Below are positions 1-8,860 of a stretch of 64,000 nt of DNA, piece by piece (positions within the stretch are counted from its first letter, which is position 1; every line of letters starts with the position of its first letter). The stretch covers positions 20,592-84,591 of the forward strand of contig NZ_JAVFVU010000036.1 in the NCBI RefSeq assembly GCF_030929615.1, given 5' to 3'. The notes beneath the pieces were generated by a model. It had not been told where the DNA came from. It did not search any database and worked only from the letters and a program-made list of their open reading frames with translations. This stretch comes from Dyadobacter sp. LHD-138. GTDB taxonomy: Bacteria; Bacteroidota; Bacteroidia; Cytophagales; Spirosomataceae. The position numbers and the translations under genes were made by a program.

Positions 1-2178
1 GGTTTGCACAAACAACGACCTGACTTCCTGCGGGAGGTTAACATCCGTTGCTGAGAAATTTCCTGTGTTTCCAACCCGGTTGTTGACATCAACCAGATAG
101 GCATCCGCCGTCAATTCGAAATTTTTGAAGGGCTGTGAAGTGAATCCGAACGTATAACCTTTTGATTTTTCAGGGGTTAAAGTCGGGATACCCAGAGCTC
201 TCGTTGCTGCACTCTGATTGGAAGCCGTAACCTGGTCAATCGCGCGGCCCTGCTGGAAACTTGTAGAAGTTTCCGTGTAATAAAACTGGGCTAAATCCGG
301 CGCCCGGAAGCCTGTGTTATGAGATCCGCGAATACCCAGCCAGTTTGAAAAACTGTATTTTGTCGCCACTTTATAGGTGGTCACGTTACCAATCTGCGAG
401 AAGTTTTCCAGACGTAAAGCCCCGGAAACAAGCCAGTTGGTGGTAATGTTCGCTTCCACGTCCGCATAACCCGCCAAAATCGAACGGTTGACATTAACCT
501 GGTTTTCCGGACGGAAACCAGCGTGGATCTGTGAGCCAGGAGACAGTCCGTTTAATCCGATGCTGCCTTCTTTGGTATTGTAAATGATGCCGGCTGCGGT
601 GGTGTCCAGTCCGTAAACTGTTCTTAAATCACCTTTGGAATAGGAAGCCTCTTCGCCAGCAATGATCTGATAGGTTTCAACCCGGTATTGCGCCCCGAAT
701 GCTACGTTGACACCTTTCAGTGCTTTGTCAAAATACCTGCTGATGTCGATGCTTCCGGTATTCTGGCTTGCGTTATAACTTCCGGCGTCAAAAGTTGTCG
801 GTGTTTTTAATCCCAAACTTGCGTTTAAAGAATTGGTGATCACGTTGCCAAAACTGTTTTTTCCATAAACATTTGAAATATCTACGTCCCAGTTATGGAT
901 TTTTCCTTTGATCCCCACAGCCAGTGATTTGTCACTGATAATGTTTTCCATGGCCGGCAAAAATCCGTCGGGATATAAGAAAGCATTGTTGCGTTCAGTC
1001 CAGCCTGGTAAGCGATATACCGCTGTGAACTGTGAGCTGCGATGACTGATGCCTCCGAAAGCATAAACTTCTGCATTTTGTTTCAAAGGAATCGCAGCGT
1101 TGAAAAACAGCAATGCGTCTTTGGCTTTGTTGGAGCCTCCGCCACGGCGATCGAAGTAATGACGGTCGATGCCGCGTTCTTTCAAAATGGCCTCATCAAT
1201 TTCTTTGGTGTAAATAGCATCATAATTTCTCGTGTTGGCACCACCACCATAAACAGGCCCGAGGTATAGTCCGGCGTCGTCTTTACCGGGTAAAAGTGAA
1301 ATGGCCTGTGTGGCAAATTCTGCGGTGGTGTTCAGATATCCGCCTGTTTTTCCCAAAGCAAAACCGTAATTGGCATTGGTCCGGGTGGTCGTTCCATCGC
1401 CACGGCGGCGGGTACTGGCGGTTGAACTCAATGTTAGCTGGTCTGTGCTTTTGCTTAGGACGATGTTGATCACCCCCGCAATGGCGTCGGAGCCATACTG
1501 TGCGGCCGCTCCGTCACGCAGGATTTCTACGCGCTCAATGGAGGCTGTCGGGATAGAATTCAGGTCATAACCTGTGGCACCGTTTCCTAAGCCACCCCAG
1601 TTGATGTTGGAGCTTTTGTGGCGACGCTTGCCATTTACCAACACCAAAACCTGATCAACACCCAGGCCGCGAAGCTGAGATAAGTTTAGGGCCGAACCGG
1701 CGTCACCGGCATTACTGCCATTCACGGAGTGAAAAGAGGGTGAAACATATTGCAGGAGCTGCGTGATGCTTCCCTGCGGAGCGGATTCCAGAAGTGGTTT
1801 AAGGTCAATCACGTCCACCGGAACGGGAGAGTCTAACTTGGTACGATTGGCGTTACGGGAACCTACGACCTGAACCTCGCCTAAGGTGTGGGTAGTCGGT
1901 TCCAACACCACGTTGTATTCGTTTGCGGAGCCAATCGCAACTTCTTTTGCAGTAAAACCGATGAAGGAGAAAACGAGTGTCGTTCCTTTTACCAGATTAA
2001 GGCTGAACCGGCCGTTGGCGTCGGTGATCGTGCCTTGTTTGGTGTGTTTAATGGAGACATTTACGCCGGGGAGTGCTGATCCGTCTTCCGAAATGGTTAC
2101 GACGCCGCTGAGCGTTGGCTGCTGTGCAATGGATTTTAGGGAGACAAGAAGGAATAGTAATAGGATATATTTTTTCAT
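1..2178 (-). CDS. TonB-dependent outer-membrane receptor, C-terminus cut by window edge
   Basis: About 725 codons are visible from an ATG at 2178; the stop lies outside the window. The protein opens with a signal peptide (MKKYILLLLFLLVSLKSIAQ), followed by a carboxypeptidase-regulatory-like domain (about residues 23-105, with the ITDANGRFSL signature) and a TonB plug with LRGLGVDQVLVLVNGKRR and VEILRDGAAAQYGSDAIAG. The rest is beta-barrel with long aromatic-rich strands. These receptors import large ligands across the outer membrane using TonB energy. No SusD partner is visible on the window side, so the substrate cannot be named. The upstream region holds a 128-nt inverted-repeat structure, about 130 nt before the start, that may lie in its leader. 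Confidence 0.93.
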   Translation of the reverse strand, partial: MKKYILLLFLLVSLKSIAQQPTLSGVVTISEDGSALPGVNVSIKHTKQGTITDANGRFSLNLVKGTTLVFSFIGFTAKEVAIGSANEYNVVLEPTTHTLGEVQVVGSRNANRTKLDSPVPVDVIDLKPLLESAPQGSITQLLQYVSPSFHSVNGSNAGDAGSALNLSQLRGLGVDQVLVLVNGKRRHKSSNINWGGLGNGATGYDLNSIPTASIERVEILRDGAAAQYGSDAIAGVINIVLSKSTDQLTLSSTASTRRRGDGTTTRTNANYGFALGKTGGYLNTTAEFATQAISLLPGKDDAGLYLGPVYGGGANTRNYDAIYTKEIDEAILKERGIDRHYFDRRGGGSNKAKDALLFFNAAIPLKQNAEVYAFGGISHRSSQFTAVYRLPGWTERNNAFLYPDGFLPAMENIISDKSLAVGIKGKIHNWDVDISNVYGKNSFGNVITNSLNASLGLKTPTTFDAGSYNASQNTGSIDISRYFDKALKGVNVAFGAQYRVETYQIIAGEEASYSKGDLRTVYGLDTTAAGIIYNTKEGSIGLNGLSPGSQIHAGFRPENQVNVNRSILAGYADVEANITTNWLVSGALRLENFSQIGNVTTYKVATKYSFSNWLGIRGSHNTGFRAPDLAQFYYTETSTSFQQGRAIDQVTASNQSAATRALGIPTLTPEKSKGYTFGFTSQPFKNFELTADAYLVDVNNRVGNTGNFSATDVNLPQEVRSLFVQT

Positions 2179-2306
2179 TCAAAGATCTGGTTGAAGTGTT
2201 TTCAGTTGATCAGGGTAAACCTTTCAACTAAAAACTGTTGCGTTTTAATTTTTTAAAAAGCTCGTTGCGGTGAGTTGAGCCAAGTGCTTTTGAGTTTTTC
2301 AATAAC

Positions 2307-2434
2307 CCTGATTCGGCGATGAAAAGATTGGATAATTGCCTTTAAAAAGATGCCGGAGAGCCTGCAGTCCCGGCATTACTTCTGTACAACGGATACTCCT
2401 GAGAATACTTCCTTTCTTTTATCGCCGAATCAGG
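2307..2434. repeat. Long inverted repeat with internal hairpin in a 745-nt gene-free stretch (2179-2923)
   Basis: Positions 2307-2320 (cctgattcggcgat) and 2421-2434 (atcgccgaatcagg) are perfect inverse complements; pairing continues after a one-base bulge (gaaaag/ctttt). Inside lies a second hairpin, atgccgg at 2350-2356 against ccggcat at 2370-2376. The shape is a long closing stem around an inner stem-loop, compatible with a structured leader of the receptor gene or a small MITE-like element. I could not match it to TPP, cobalamin or SAM riboswitch consensus boxes. The rest of the stretch is AT-rich and contains tagtatac twice (about 2480 and 2510); I see no gene in it. Confidence 0.5.
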
Positions 2435-2923
2435 ATGTTGGGTTTTGTTGCTATATAGAATATTAATTCTATCAATTTAGTATACTATTTATCTAAATTT
2501 TAAACTTTTAGTATACCGATCCCGTTTCTGACAAAGACGATGGTCAACTACGCCATTTATCTCCCGGACAACATCTGCGATTGTTTACTTTTCCGCACAA
2601 AGCGGTGTTTGCTGAAAAACAGTTTTGTGACATAGCTGTAAATTTATAGTTCCTAAATTTTAGGCAGGTTAGCACTTATTCCACCCTGGAAAGTTGCTAA
2701 GAGTTCAATGAGCCTGTCTCTCCCTCTTTCTTTATAAATCCACATTTACTTTGCAGGTAGTAATTGTAAGACGATGCAAAGGTAAGCGCAAGATTTCCGG
2801 TTTGTCAAAAATACGGATAACTATTTCGGAGAAAATCGGGAACAATGCCACCAAGCCATGGTGACTTTATTGGCCTTTCGGAGTCTTTAAACAGGCAGCA
2901 ACAGGTTATAAATTTGACGTTCT

Positions 2924-3832
2924 ATGGGAAGAATACAATCGCCGCATGACACCTTTTTTCGTGGTATTTTAGCTGATAAAGAGGTTGCCAGCGATTATTT
3001 TAAGGCTTACCTTCCGACGTTCGTAACAGAAAAGCTTGACTTTGATACGCTGGTTCAGACTGGGGAAAGTTATATTTCAAAACAATTGAAAGAGTCCTTT
3101 TCGGACGTGGTCTTTACCTGTAAATTAAAAGAGGGAGAACGGCAGGTAAAGGTCTCGCTGCTCATTGAACACAAAAGTTATATCGACAAATACACGCCGA
3201 TACAGCTCGGAAGTTATATTTTTTCTGGTTTGCAAAAGCAGCTTGATAACCGTGAAAAGTTATCAATTATCATTCCAATATTGTTTTATCACGGAGAGGA
3301 GCGCTGGGAATACAAGGATTTATCCGGTTTGTTTAACAATCCCGATCCTGATTGGGATCAATATGTTCCCAATTTTTCGTATGTTTATAATAACCTTTGG
3401 GAGATGTCCGATGAGCAGCTGGAAGCATTGTCCAACCAGTTTCTTACGGCTTCATTGTTAACCTTAAAACATTTTAAACAGAATACCTGGCTGGAAGAAA
3501 ATGCAACGAAAATATTCATCAAAACGCGGGACGTTCCTGAAAATTTGTTGGAGCTATTGATCGTTTATTTTTTACAGATTAATAAATCGGACGAACCAAA
3601 ATTTATTGAGATATTTGAGTCAATTCCGGAAGCTTTAAAAGATAAGATTATGAGCACGTATGATATGTTGATTGAAAAGGGTGAAAAGAGAGGTTTTGAG
3701 AAAGGCTTTGAAAAGGCCCAGGCTGAATATGTAAAAAATATGCTCTTGAAAGGATTTGCTGAGGAAGTAATTTGTGACACACTCGGAGTGAAGTCTGAAT
3801 TTGTGAAAACCATTGCTGAGACATTGAAATAG
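2924..3832 (+). CDS. Rpn-family recombination-promoting nuclease / PD-(D/E)XK putative transposase
   Basis: A 302-residue protein of the YhgA/Rpn family, DNA endonucleases linked to RecA-independent recombination and often annotated as putative transposases. It starts with the family-typical HDTFFRGIL segment (residues 8-16). The PD-(D/E)XK active site can be read as D61 in FSDVVF and E82-x-K84 in LLIEHKS. The C-terminus has a charged repeat (EKGFEKGFEKAQ) and a short helical tail typical of the family. The gene stands alone and converges on the DoxX-like gene, sharing a bidirectional terminator. No terminal repeats mark it as part of a mobile element here. Confidence 0.88.
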   Translation: MGRIQSPHDTFFRGILADKEVASDYFKAYLPTFVTEKLDFDTLVQTGESYISKQLKESFSDVVFTCKLKEGERQVKVSLLIEHKSYIDKYTPIQLGSYIFSGLQKQLDNREKLSIIIPILFYHGEERWEYKDLSGLFNNPDPDWDQYVPNFSYVYNNLWEMSDEQLEALSNQFLTASLLTLKHFKQNTWLEENATKIFIKTRDVPENLLELLIVYFLQINKSDEPKFIEIFESIPEALKDKIMSTYDMLIEKGEKRGFEKGFEKAQAEYVKNMLLKGFAEEVICDTLGVKSEFVKTIAETLK

Positions 3833-3874
3833 GCTCCAAACGCTGCGCATAACATGCAGCCTTTGGAGCCTATT
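3828..3874. terminator. Bidirectional rho-independent terminator
   Basis: A long stem (aataggctccaaa paired with tttggagcctatt, continued by gctgc/gcagc around a short loop) lies between the convergent Rpn and DoxX-like genes. It overlaps the stop codon of the first and ends just before the stop of the second. Confidence 0.8.
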
Positions 3875-3891
3875 ATTATAGAAAACTTCTA

Positions 3892-5205
3892 TTAATATTT
3901 CCGTTTTTCTTCCAGTGGGTATTTCTTTTCTATTTTCTTTAAAACGACATAAATCGAATCTTTACGCTCATTGATTCCTGACAACACAAACTGCTTGTCG
4001 TCAGGATGTTCGTAGTGCAAAATTAACTTGCTGGCTGTATCGGCCCGGTTGCTGAGGGTAAAAATCTTATTGATCGTATCGGCCTTATAACCATAATAAT
4101 ACCGCCCGATGTTGGCATAGTATTCGGTCGTTCGAATGGAATTTTTGGTGTTAATTTTGAACGGTTTGTCGATTTTTATACTGATACTGTTGAATTTTTC
4201 AAACACCACATTTTGCCAGCGTGTGGTATCTCCGGGCGTGCTCGGAATGGTCTGGTTATTGACCTTAAATTCGGATACGCTGTACAGTCCGTTGGTTTCG
4301 GTGAGGCCGTTATCCAGCGGAAGCTTGAATGATTTTCCACTTGCATAAAGATTGCCGTAGCCAAAGCCGCGATAAACGATAAACAAGGCAATGAAGCTGC
4401 CTTTCAACACAAGTCGCGCCGTATTTTTCCATTGTTCGGGGAAAACAATTTTTGGAATGTAGGTTAATGCAACTGCTTTATGTTCGATCAGTATTTCCCA
4501 GAATCTTCTGCCATCTCGTACCAAAAGCAGCAAGGAAAGGCTCAGGATATGCAGGCTGGTGAGCTCCACACCGGCATCATAACCGATGTTCACAAACCAG
4601 ATCGGTAGCAGTATGGAAACCATCATAATAGCGCCAAGCGTGGTTGTTCTTCTGAAAATGATCAGCAGGGTGGCGATAAGTTCAAATACGCCGGCGAAAA
4701 CTTCGAAAAAGGGAGAAACGCCGGTGGTGAGCCAATATAATTTGCCCGGCGTGAAATCACCCAGATTCGTGTTTAGCTGGCTGATCGTCGGAAAGGGCAT
4801 CTGAACGGGAAACACCTTCGCCCAGGCAAACCAGGACATCCGCAGCGCAATGCCGTATCGCGCCGCGACGTAAAACCAGTAGTACAGGCTCTCAAAATTT
4901 TTTCGGTTTTTGTCAATAATATTCCAGATAAAACCGGCTGCAAAACACACAAGTACCGTGATGAACCAGCCCGTATAATTCTTGCCTTCCTGACTGGCGA
5001 AAAACCAGGGCTTGTTTTGAGAAATAACATCAAGCCAGCGAAATGCGTAGGAATTTACATTAAATCCTGCATCGAAATCCTGTAAATAAAATTCGGGGGT
5101 GAATGGAATGGTGCTTATGACGGCATAAATAAGTGCGGTTCTGACGGCAATTTTTTCATAAATCTTCCAGCCGGAAGACGGAGCGGGTATTTCTGTAAAA
5201 GACAT
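3892..5205 (-). CDS. DoxX-like multi-pass membrane protein
   Basis: The 437-residue protein is read from the ATG at 5205, because the longer frame to 5238 would need a TTG start. It has several hydrophobic segments in the first 290 residues (for example around ALIYAVISTIPF, WFITVLVCFAAGFIW, LIATLLIIF and LHILSLSLLLLV) and a soluble C-terminal part of about 150 residues rich in Lys and Tyr. The membrane part resembles the DoxX/DoxD superfamily, which includes quinone-linked thiosulfate oxidase subunits and many uncharacterised proteins. The specific function is unknown. It is a single gene, divergent from the TlpA-like gene. Confidence 0.65.
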   Translation of the reverse strand: MSFTEIPAPSSGWKIYEKIAVRTALIYAVISTIPFTPEFYLQDFDAGFNVNSYAFRWLDVISQNKPWFFASQEGKNYTGWFITVLVCFAAGFIWNIIDKNRKNFESLYYWFYVAARYGIALRMSWFAWAKVFPVQMPFPTISQLNTNLGDFTPGKLYWLTTGVSPFFEVFAGVFELIATLLIIFRRTTTLGAIMMVSILLPIWFVNIGYDAGVELTSLHILSLSLLLLVRDGRRFWEILIEHKAVALTYIPKIVFPEQWKNTARLVLKGSFIALFIVYRGFGYGNLYASGKSFKLPLDNGLTETNGLYSVSEFKVNNQTIPSTPGDTTRWQNVVFEKFNSISIKIDKPFKINTKNSIRTTEYYANIGRYYYGYKADTINKIFTLSNRADTASKLILHYEHPDDKQFVLSGINERKDSIYVVLKKIEKKYPLEEKRKY

Positions 5206-5328
5206 AATTTTGGTAAGTGAAGTTTCGAATATCTGCAAAAGTAGGAGGGCTAAAACTTCCCTGCAACAGATTTGGTGGTACGAAACCGGATTTATTCTAT
5301 TAAGTCTATAAAATTAATAGACAATTTG

Positions 5329-5359
5329 TTTGTAACCTTGCTCCCGCGCTTTATATTTG
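5329..5359 (+). promoter_or_regulatory. Candidate Bacteroidota sigma-ABfr promoter
   Basis: TTTG at 5329-5332 and TATATTTG at 5352-5359 are separated by 19 nt, fitting the TTTG-N17-23-TAnnTTTG consensus. It would give a leader of roughly 155 nt before the TlpA-like gene at 5522 and would drive the redox run that follows. Confidence 0.5.
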
Positions 5360-5521
5360 CCAAACGTTTAAGAGACGACTGATTAAAAACCACCTTTGAT
5401 TAGTTAACGTATTATCGGAAAAAATCCTGCAAATGTTTCCGGTTCAGTAAGAGTTCTTTCGGAGCAGTTCCGTAAGGCATATAGTTAACTATTATTTCAA
5501 AACTTAACAAAATCAAGTTGT

Positions 5522-6838
5522 ATGAAAATCAACAACCAGATTAAAGCCGTGGCTTTGGCAGGCGCCACCATTTTAAGCAGTTATGCAAATGCAGGAGACG
5601 ATAAACCGGGTGCAAAAGCGCCGAAACAGGGGATTTGGCGTGGTGAATTCGTAATCAGCGAAACCCACATTCCATTTAATTTTGAATACAACAACAAAGA
5701 TAAAGACCATCCGATCCTGACACTTTTGAACGGAACGAGAAGGGATGATTTCAAGGTGACAAAACTGAGCGGTGACTCTATTTTTGTCAAAATGAACACC
5801 TATGATGCCGCTCTCGTGGCCAATGTGGAGTCTGATGGAAAAATTACCGGAGAATACAGAAGTCTGGTTCCTGGTTTCCGGGGAAGTTCGCTTCCATTCT
5901 CTGCGGAGCATGGTAAGGACTACCGTTTCGTAGAAAAAGGAAAAGAACAGCCAACCAAACATAACCTAACGGGAAAATGGGATTTACAGGTTTACAGTAA
6001 AGCAAAAATGCCTGACAACGTGGCGCTTTTGAAGCAGGAAGGGAATAAACTTACCGGCGTGGTGATGTCGACCGTGGGCGATAGCCGTGAACTGGAAGGC
6101 GTTGTGGAAGGCGATGAATTTGTGCTTTCACATTTCTCTGGCCCAAACCCAAGGGTTTACAAAGGAAAAATCAATGAAGACGGTTCGATCACAGGCGTGA
6201 TCAGCTCCGGTATTTATGACAACACCAAGTTTGAGGGATCTAAAAACGCGCTGGCGGAATTGCCTGATCCATATAAACTTACGCACTTGAAAGAAGGTTA
6301 TACCAAGCTTGATTTTACACTGCCTGACCTGAACGGAAAACAGGTTTCGTTAAGCGATGACAAGTATAAGGGAAAGGTTGTAATCGTCGAAATTGTAGGT
6401 ACCTGGTGCCCGAACTGTACGGACCAGACTGCATTTTTATCACCATGGTTTAAAGAAAACAAAGCACGTGGTGTAGAAGCGATTGCGATCGGTTTTGAGC
6501 AAAAAGATGACCTTGAATACGCAAAATATACCCTGGGTACTTTGAAGAAAAAGTATGGAATCGAGTATGATGTTCTTTTCGGTGGTATTGCTGATAAAAA
6601 AGTGGCATCTGAAAAACTTCCTGCCCTTAACCGCATGATGGCTTTCCCAACAACCATCCTGATTGACCGCAAAGGAGAAGTTCGCCAGATCCATACAGGA
6701 TACACCGGAACCATTACCGGTGATTACTATACGGAGTATGTGAAAAAGTGGAACAAGGATCTTGACGAGTTAATCGCTGAGCCGGTACCATCCACATTTA
6801 CGTCTGCAAAGACATCTGCAACAAAGAGTTCTAAATAA
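5522..6838 (+). CDS. TlpA-like periplasmic thioredoxin with N-terminal beta-rich domain
   Basis: A 438-residue exported protein. Residues 1-24 are a signal peptide ending in SYANA. Residues about 30-245 are beta-rich and contain two WD/G-x-L-x-G type units (LTGKWDLQVYSK, NKLTGVVMS, LEGVVEGDEF). Residues about 255-420 form an AhpC/TlpA thioredoxin domain with the active site GTWCPNC, cysteines 296 and 299, and a cis-Pro loop candidate at MAFPTTILID. TlpA-type proteins reduce disulfides in the periplasm, often for cytochrome c or cytochrome oxidase maturation. The next genes encode a DsbD-N-like protein and a di-heme peroxidase, so a role in haem-protein thiol handling is a fair inference. Confidence 0.88.
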   Translation: MKINNQIKAVALAGATILSSYANAGDDKPGAKAPKQGIWRGEFVISETHIPFNFEYNNKDKDHPILTLLNGTRRDDFKVTKLSGDSIFVKMNTYDAALVANVESDGKITGEYRSLVPGFRGSSLPFSAEHGKDYRFVEKGKEQPTKHNLTGKWDLQVYSKAKMPDNVALLKQEGNKLTGVVMSTVGDSRELEGVVEGDEFVLSHFSGPNPRVYKGKINEDGSITGVISSGIYDNTKFEGSKNALAELPDPYKLTHLKEGYTKLDFTLPDLNGKQVSLSDDKYKGKVVIVEIVGTWCPNCTDQTAFLSPWFKENKARGVEAIAIGFEQKDDLEYAKYTLGTLKKKYGIEYDVLFGGIADKKVASEKLPALNRMMAFPTTILIDRKGEVRQIHTGYTGTITGDYYTEYVKKWNKDLDELIAEPVPSTFTSAKTSATKSSK

Positions 6839-6966
6839 TATGCGTGTAAGTTTAGGTACGCTGTAATTTGAAACAACTGCAAAGCCTCCGGAAACGATGT
6901 ACTTTGCAGTTGTTTATCGCTTTGTACCTGAAATTATTGGCTTCGCTTATTTCACGGATTATTATC

Positions 6967-7422
6967 ATGATTAACAAACTGATCGTTTTTTTACTGATCA
7001 TCATGTCCTCGGCGTATGCGCAGGAGACAAAGGATATTTCTAAATGGAAAGTTTCGGTTTCAAAAAACAGCGTCAAGCCCGGCGATGAAATTGAGGTGGT
7101 CTTTTCGGCAGATATCAACAAGGACTGGAAATTGTATTCGTCCGATTTTAAGGGTGATATCGGTCCGCTGCCCACAGAATTTAAATTTACCGGCACCGAG
7201 CATTACAAGTTGCTGGGTGATATAACGGCGGTTTCTCCATTGAAAACCGTTGACCCGATCTGGGATGTGGCTTATACCTATTTTCTTGAAAAGGCGGAAT
7301 TTCGTCAGAAGATTAAAATTGTAAAAAAGGATGCACTGGTGAAAGGGACCATCAAAGGGCTTCTTTGCAATAACAAAGACGGAATCTGCGTGCCTTTCCA
7401 GGAAACTTTTCAGGTTAATTGA
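6967..7422 (+). CDS. DsbD N-terminal-domain-like periplasmic protein
   Basis: I chose the ATG at 6967 because it gives a clean signal peptide (MINKLIVFLLIIMSSAYAQ); the upstream in-frame extension is unlikely. The mature part of about 130 residues matches the N-terminal immunoglobulin-like domain of thiol:disulfide interchange protein DsbD, including the cysteine pair C134 and C141 in LLCNNKDGICVPF. In DsbD this domain passes electrons to periplasmic acceptors. There is no DsbD membrane part here, so it may be charged by a separate CcdA/DsbD. It follows the TlpA-like gene and precedes the di-heme peroxidase by 19 nt. Confidence 0.8.
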   Translation: MINKLIVFLLIIMSSAYAQETKDISKWKVSVSKNSVKPGDEIEVVFSADINKDWKLYSSDFKGDIGPLPTEFKFTGTEHYKLLGDITAVSPLKTVDPIWDVAYTYFLEKAEFRQKIKIVKKDALVKGTIKGLLCNNKDGICVPFQETFQVN

Positions 7423-7441
7423 TCAATAATTTTTTCAAAAA

Positions 7442-8398
7442 ATGTTAAGGATAAAAAAATTTTTTATCGTGATCCTTAGTGGGTTTGCCTTTACGCTGAC
7501 TGTGGCCTTTCAGGCTCAGAAAGAAGAGGAGGTATTAACAAAAGAGGGCCTGGGGGAAAAGCTTTTTTTCGATCCCGTTTTGTCGCGCGGGCAGGTGATC
7601 AGCTGTGCCTCATGTCACATTCCGGCTTTCGCATTTGCCGATACTGCCGCGTTCAGTATTGGTGATAAGGGTACACGTGTGGCCAGGAATAGCCCGGCAC
7701 TTACCAATTTGTCGGGGCGGACAGACTTTTTCTGGGATGGCAGGGCTTCTTCACTTGAAGAACAGATTCTTGGTCCGCTTTCTGCACACGACGAAATGGA
7801 TTTGCCGGTTGAGCAGGCTGTTGAGCGCTTAAAGAAGCATGATTTTTACAGCGCTGCTTTTCAAAAAGTATTTAAGACAGAAGTAAACCAGAAAAATCTT
7901 TTAGGAGCGATCGCCGCATTTGAAAGAACGCTGGAAACGACGGATACGCCTTACGACCGGTATCTGGACGGCGATGAAAAGGCGATGTCGGAATCGGCCA
8001 TTCGCGGACGTATATTGTTTATCGGCAAAGCGAATTGTGCTACATGCCACTCAGGAGAAGACTTCACAGCCGACCGTTTTAAAAGTATCGGATTGTTTAA
8101 CGGCAAAGAATTGACCGATACCGGGCGGTTTAAAATCAGTAAGGATAGCGCGCATATCGGTATGTTCAAAGTGCCGGGATTGCGGAATGTGGCCGTCACT
8201 GCCCCGTACATGCACAATGCGATGTTCAGGACATTGCGTGAGGTGGTGCAATATTACAACACACCAGACAAATTTATCAGTAACAGTATCAACCGGGATT
8301 TGTCGCTGGGCAGCTCGCTTAACCTGTCAGACAGAGAAGTGGATGACGTCGTTGCGTTTCTGGAAGCACTTACCGACGACCGGTTTAAAAAGAAGTGA
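7442..8398 (+). CDS. Di-heme cytochrome c peroxidase family protein
   Basis: A 318-residue protein of the bacterial CcpA/MauG family. After an N-terminal export signal (residues 1-24) it has two c-type haem motifs, CASCH at 55-59 and CATCH at 199-203, and the family signature LRNVAVTAPYMHN, with M257 a likely axial ligand. Such enzymes reduce hydrogen peroxide with electrons from cytochromes or, as in MauG and MbnH, oxidise a partner protein. No MbnP-like partner lies next to it. It is tightly spaced after the DsbD-N-like gene, so co-transcription is likely. Confidence 0.93.
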   Translation: MLRIKKFFIVILSGFAFTLTVAFQAQKEEEVLTKEGLGEKLFFDPVLSRGQVISCASCHIPAFAFADTAAFSIGDKGTRVARNSPALTNLSGRTDFFWDGRASSLEEQILGPLSAHDEMDLPVEQAVERLKKHDFYSAAFQKVFKTEVNQKNLLGAIAAFERTLETTDTPYDRYLDGDEKAMSESAIRGRILFIGKANCATCHSGEDFTADRFKSIGLFNGKELTDTGRFKISKDSAHIGMFKVPGLRNVAVTAPYMHNAMFRTLREVVQYYNTPDKFISNSINRDLSLGSSLNLSDREVDDVVAFLEALTDDRFKKK

Positions 8399-8419
8399 TT
8401 TATACTTAATTATCGGGTT

Positions 8420-8809
8420 ATGAAACGAAAAATCATAGTACTTGGCATTTTGTCTGTCGCGATTTCGGCGCCATCCTTTGCGCAAAAGAAAAGCATTATC
8501 GGGACGATTACTTCCAGCGAAAACGGCAATCCGGTAGGCGGGATCATTGTGATGGTGAAAGGTACGCATCAGGGTTTGGTGACTGCCGATGACGGCTACT
8601 TTGATCTGATTGTTTCAGAAGGCGATACGATCGAGTTATCGCCCAGGTATTTTGTTGACCGGGAGGTTATTGTTGGTGCCGATTTTAAATACAACATCAA
8701 TCTGGACGAGAAGTACGGACAGAAACGCACGGGATATCTTTTCCGGCAAATGGATAAAAAAGAAGAAAACGTGTTTACACAAAATACATCTTCATCAATT
8801 AACAAATAG
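8420..8809 (+). CDS. Small secreted carboxypeptidase-regulatory-like protein
   Basis: A 129-residue exported protein: signal peptide of about 21 residues (ending PSFAQ) followed by one carboxypeptidase-regulatory-like beta-sandwich (residues 24-95, IIGTITSSENGNPVGG and DDGYFDLIVSEGD). This domain normally sits at the N-terminus of TonB-dependent receptors; here it stands alone with a short charged tail. It could be a free-standing accessory domain or a remnant of a receptor. It lies 21 nt after the peroxidase gene and 51 nt before the dipeptidase-like gene. Confidence 0.75.
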   Translation: MKRKIIVLGILSVAISAPSFAQKKSIIGTITSSENGNPVGGIIVMVKGTHQGLVTADDGYFDLIVSEGDTIELSPRYFVDREVIVGADFKYNINLDEKYGQKRTGYLFRQMDKKEENVFTQNTSSSINK

Positions 8810-8860
8810 CAACATCACTGATCGGCCTCAATCCTGAGACCGATTTTAACACCATAAAAA

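Noticed and set aside
2307..2434. Known riboswitch (TPP, cobalamin, SAM)
   Set aside because: Neither strand shows the conserved boxes of these classes; only the inverted-repeat geometry is supported.
2924..3832. Active transposon around the Rpn-family gene
   Set aside because: No terminal inverted repeats or target duplication flank it; the nearby hairpin is a terminator between convergent genes.
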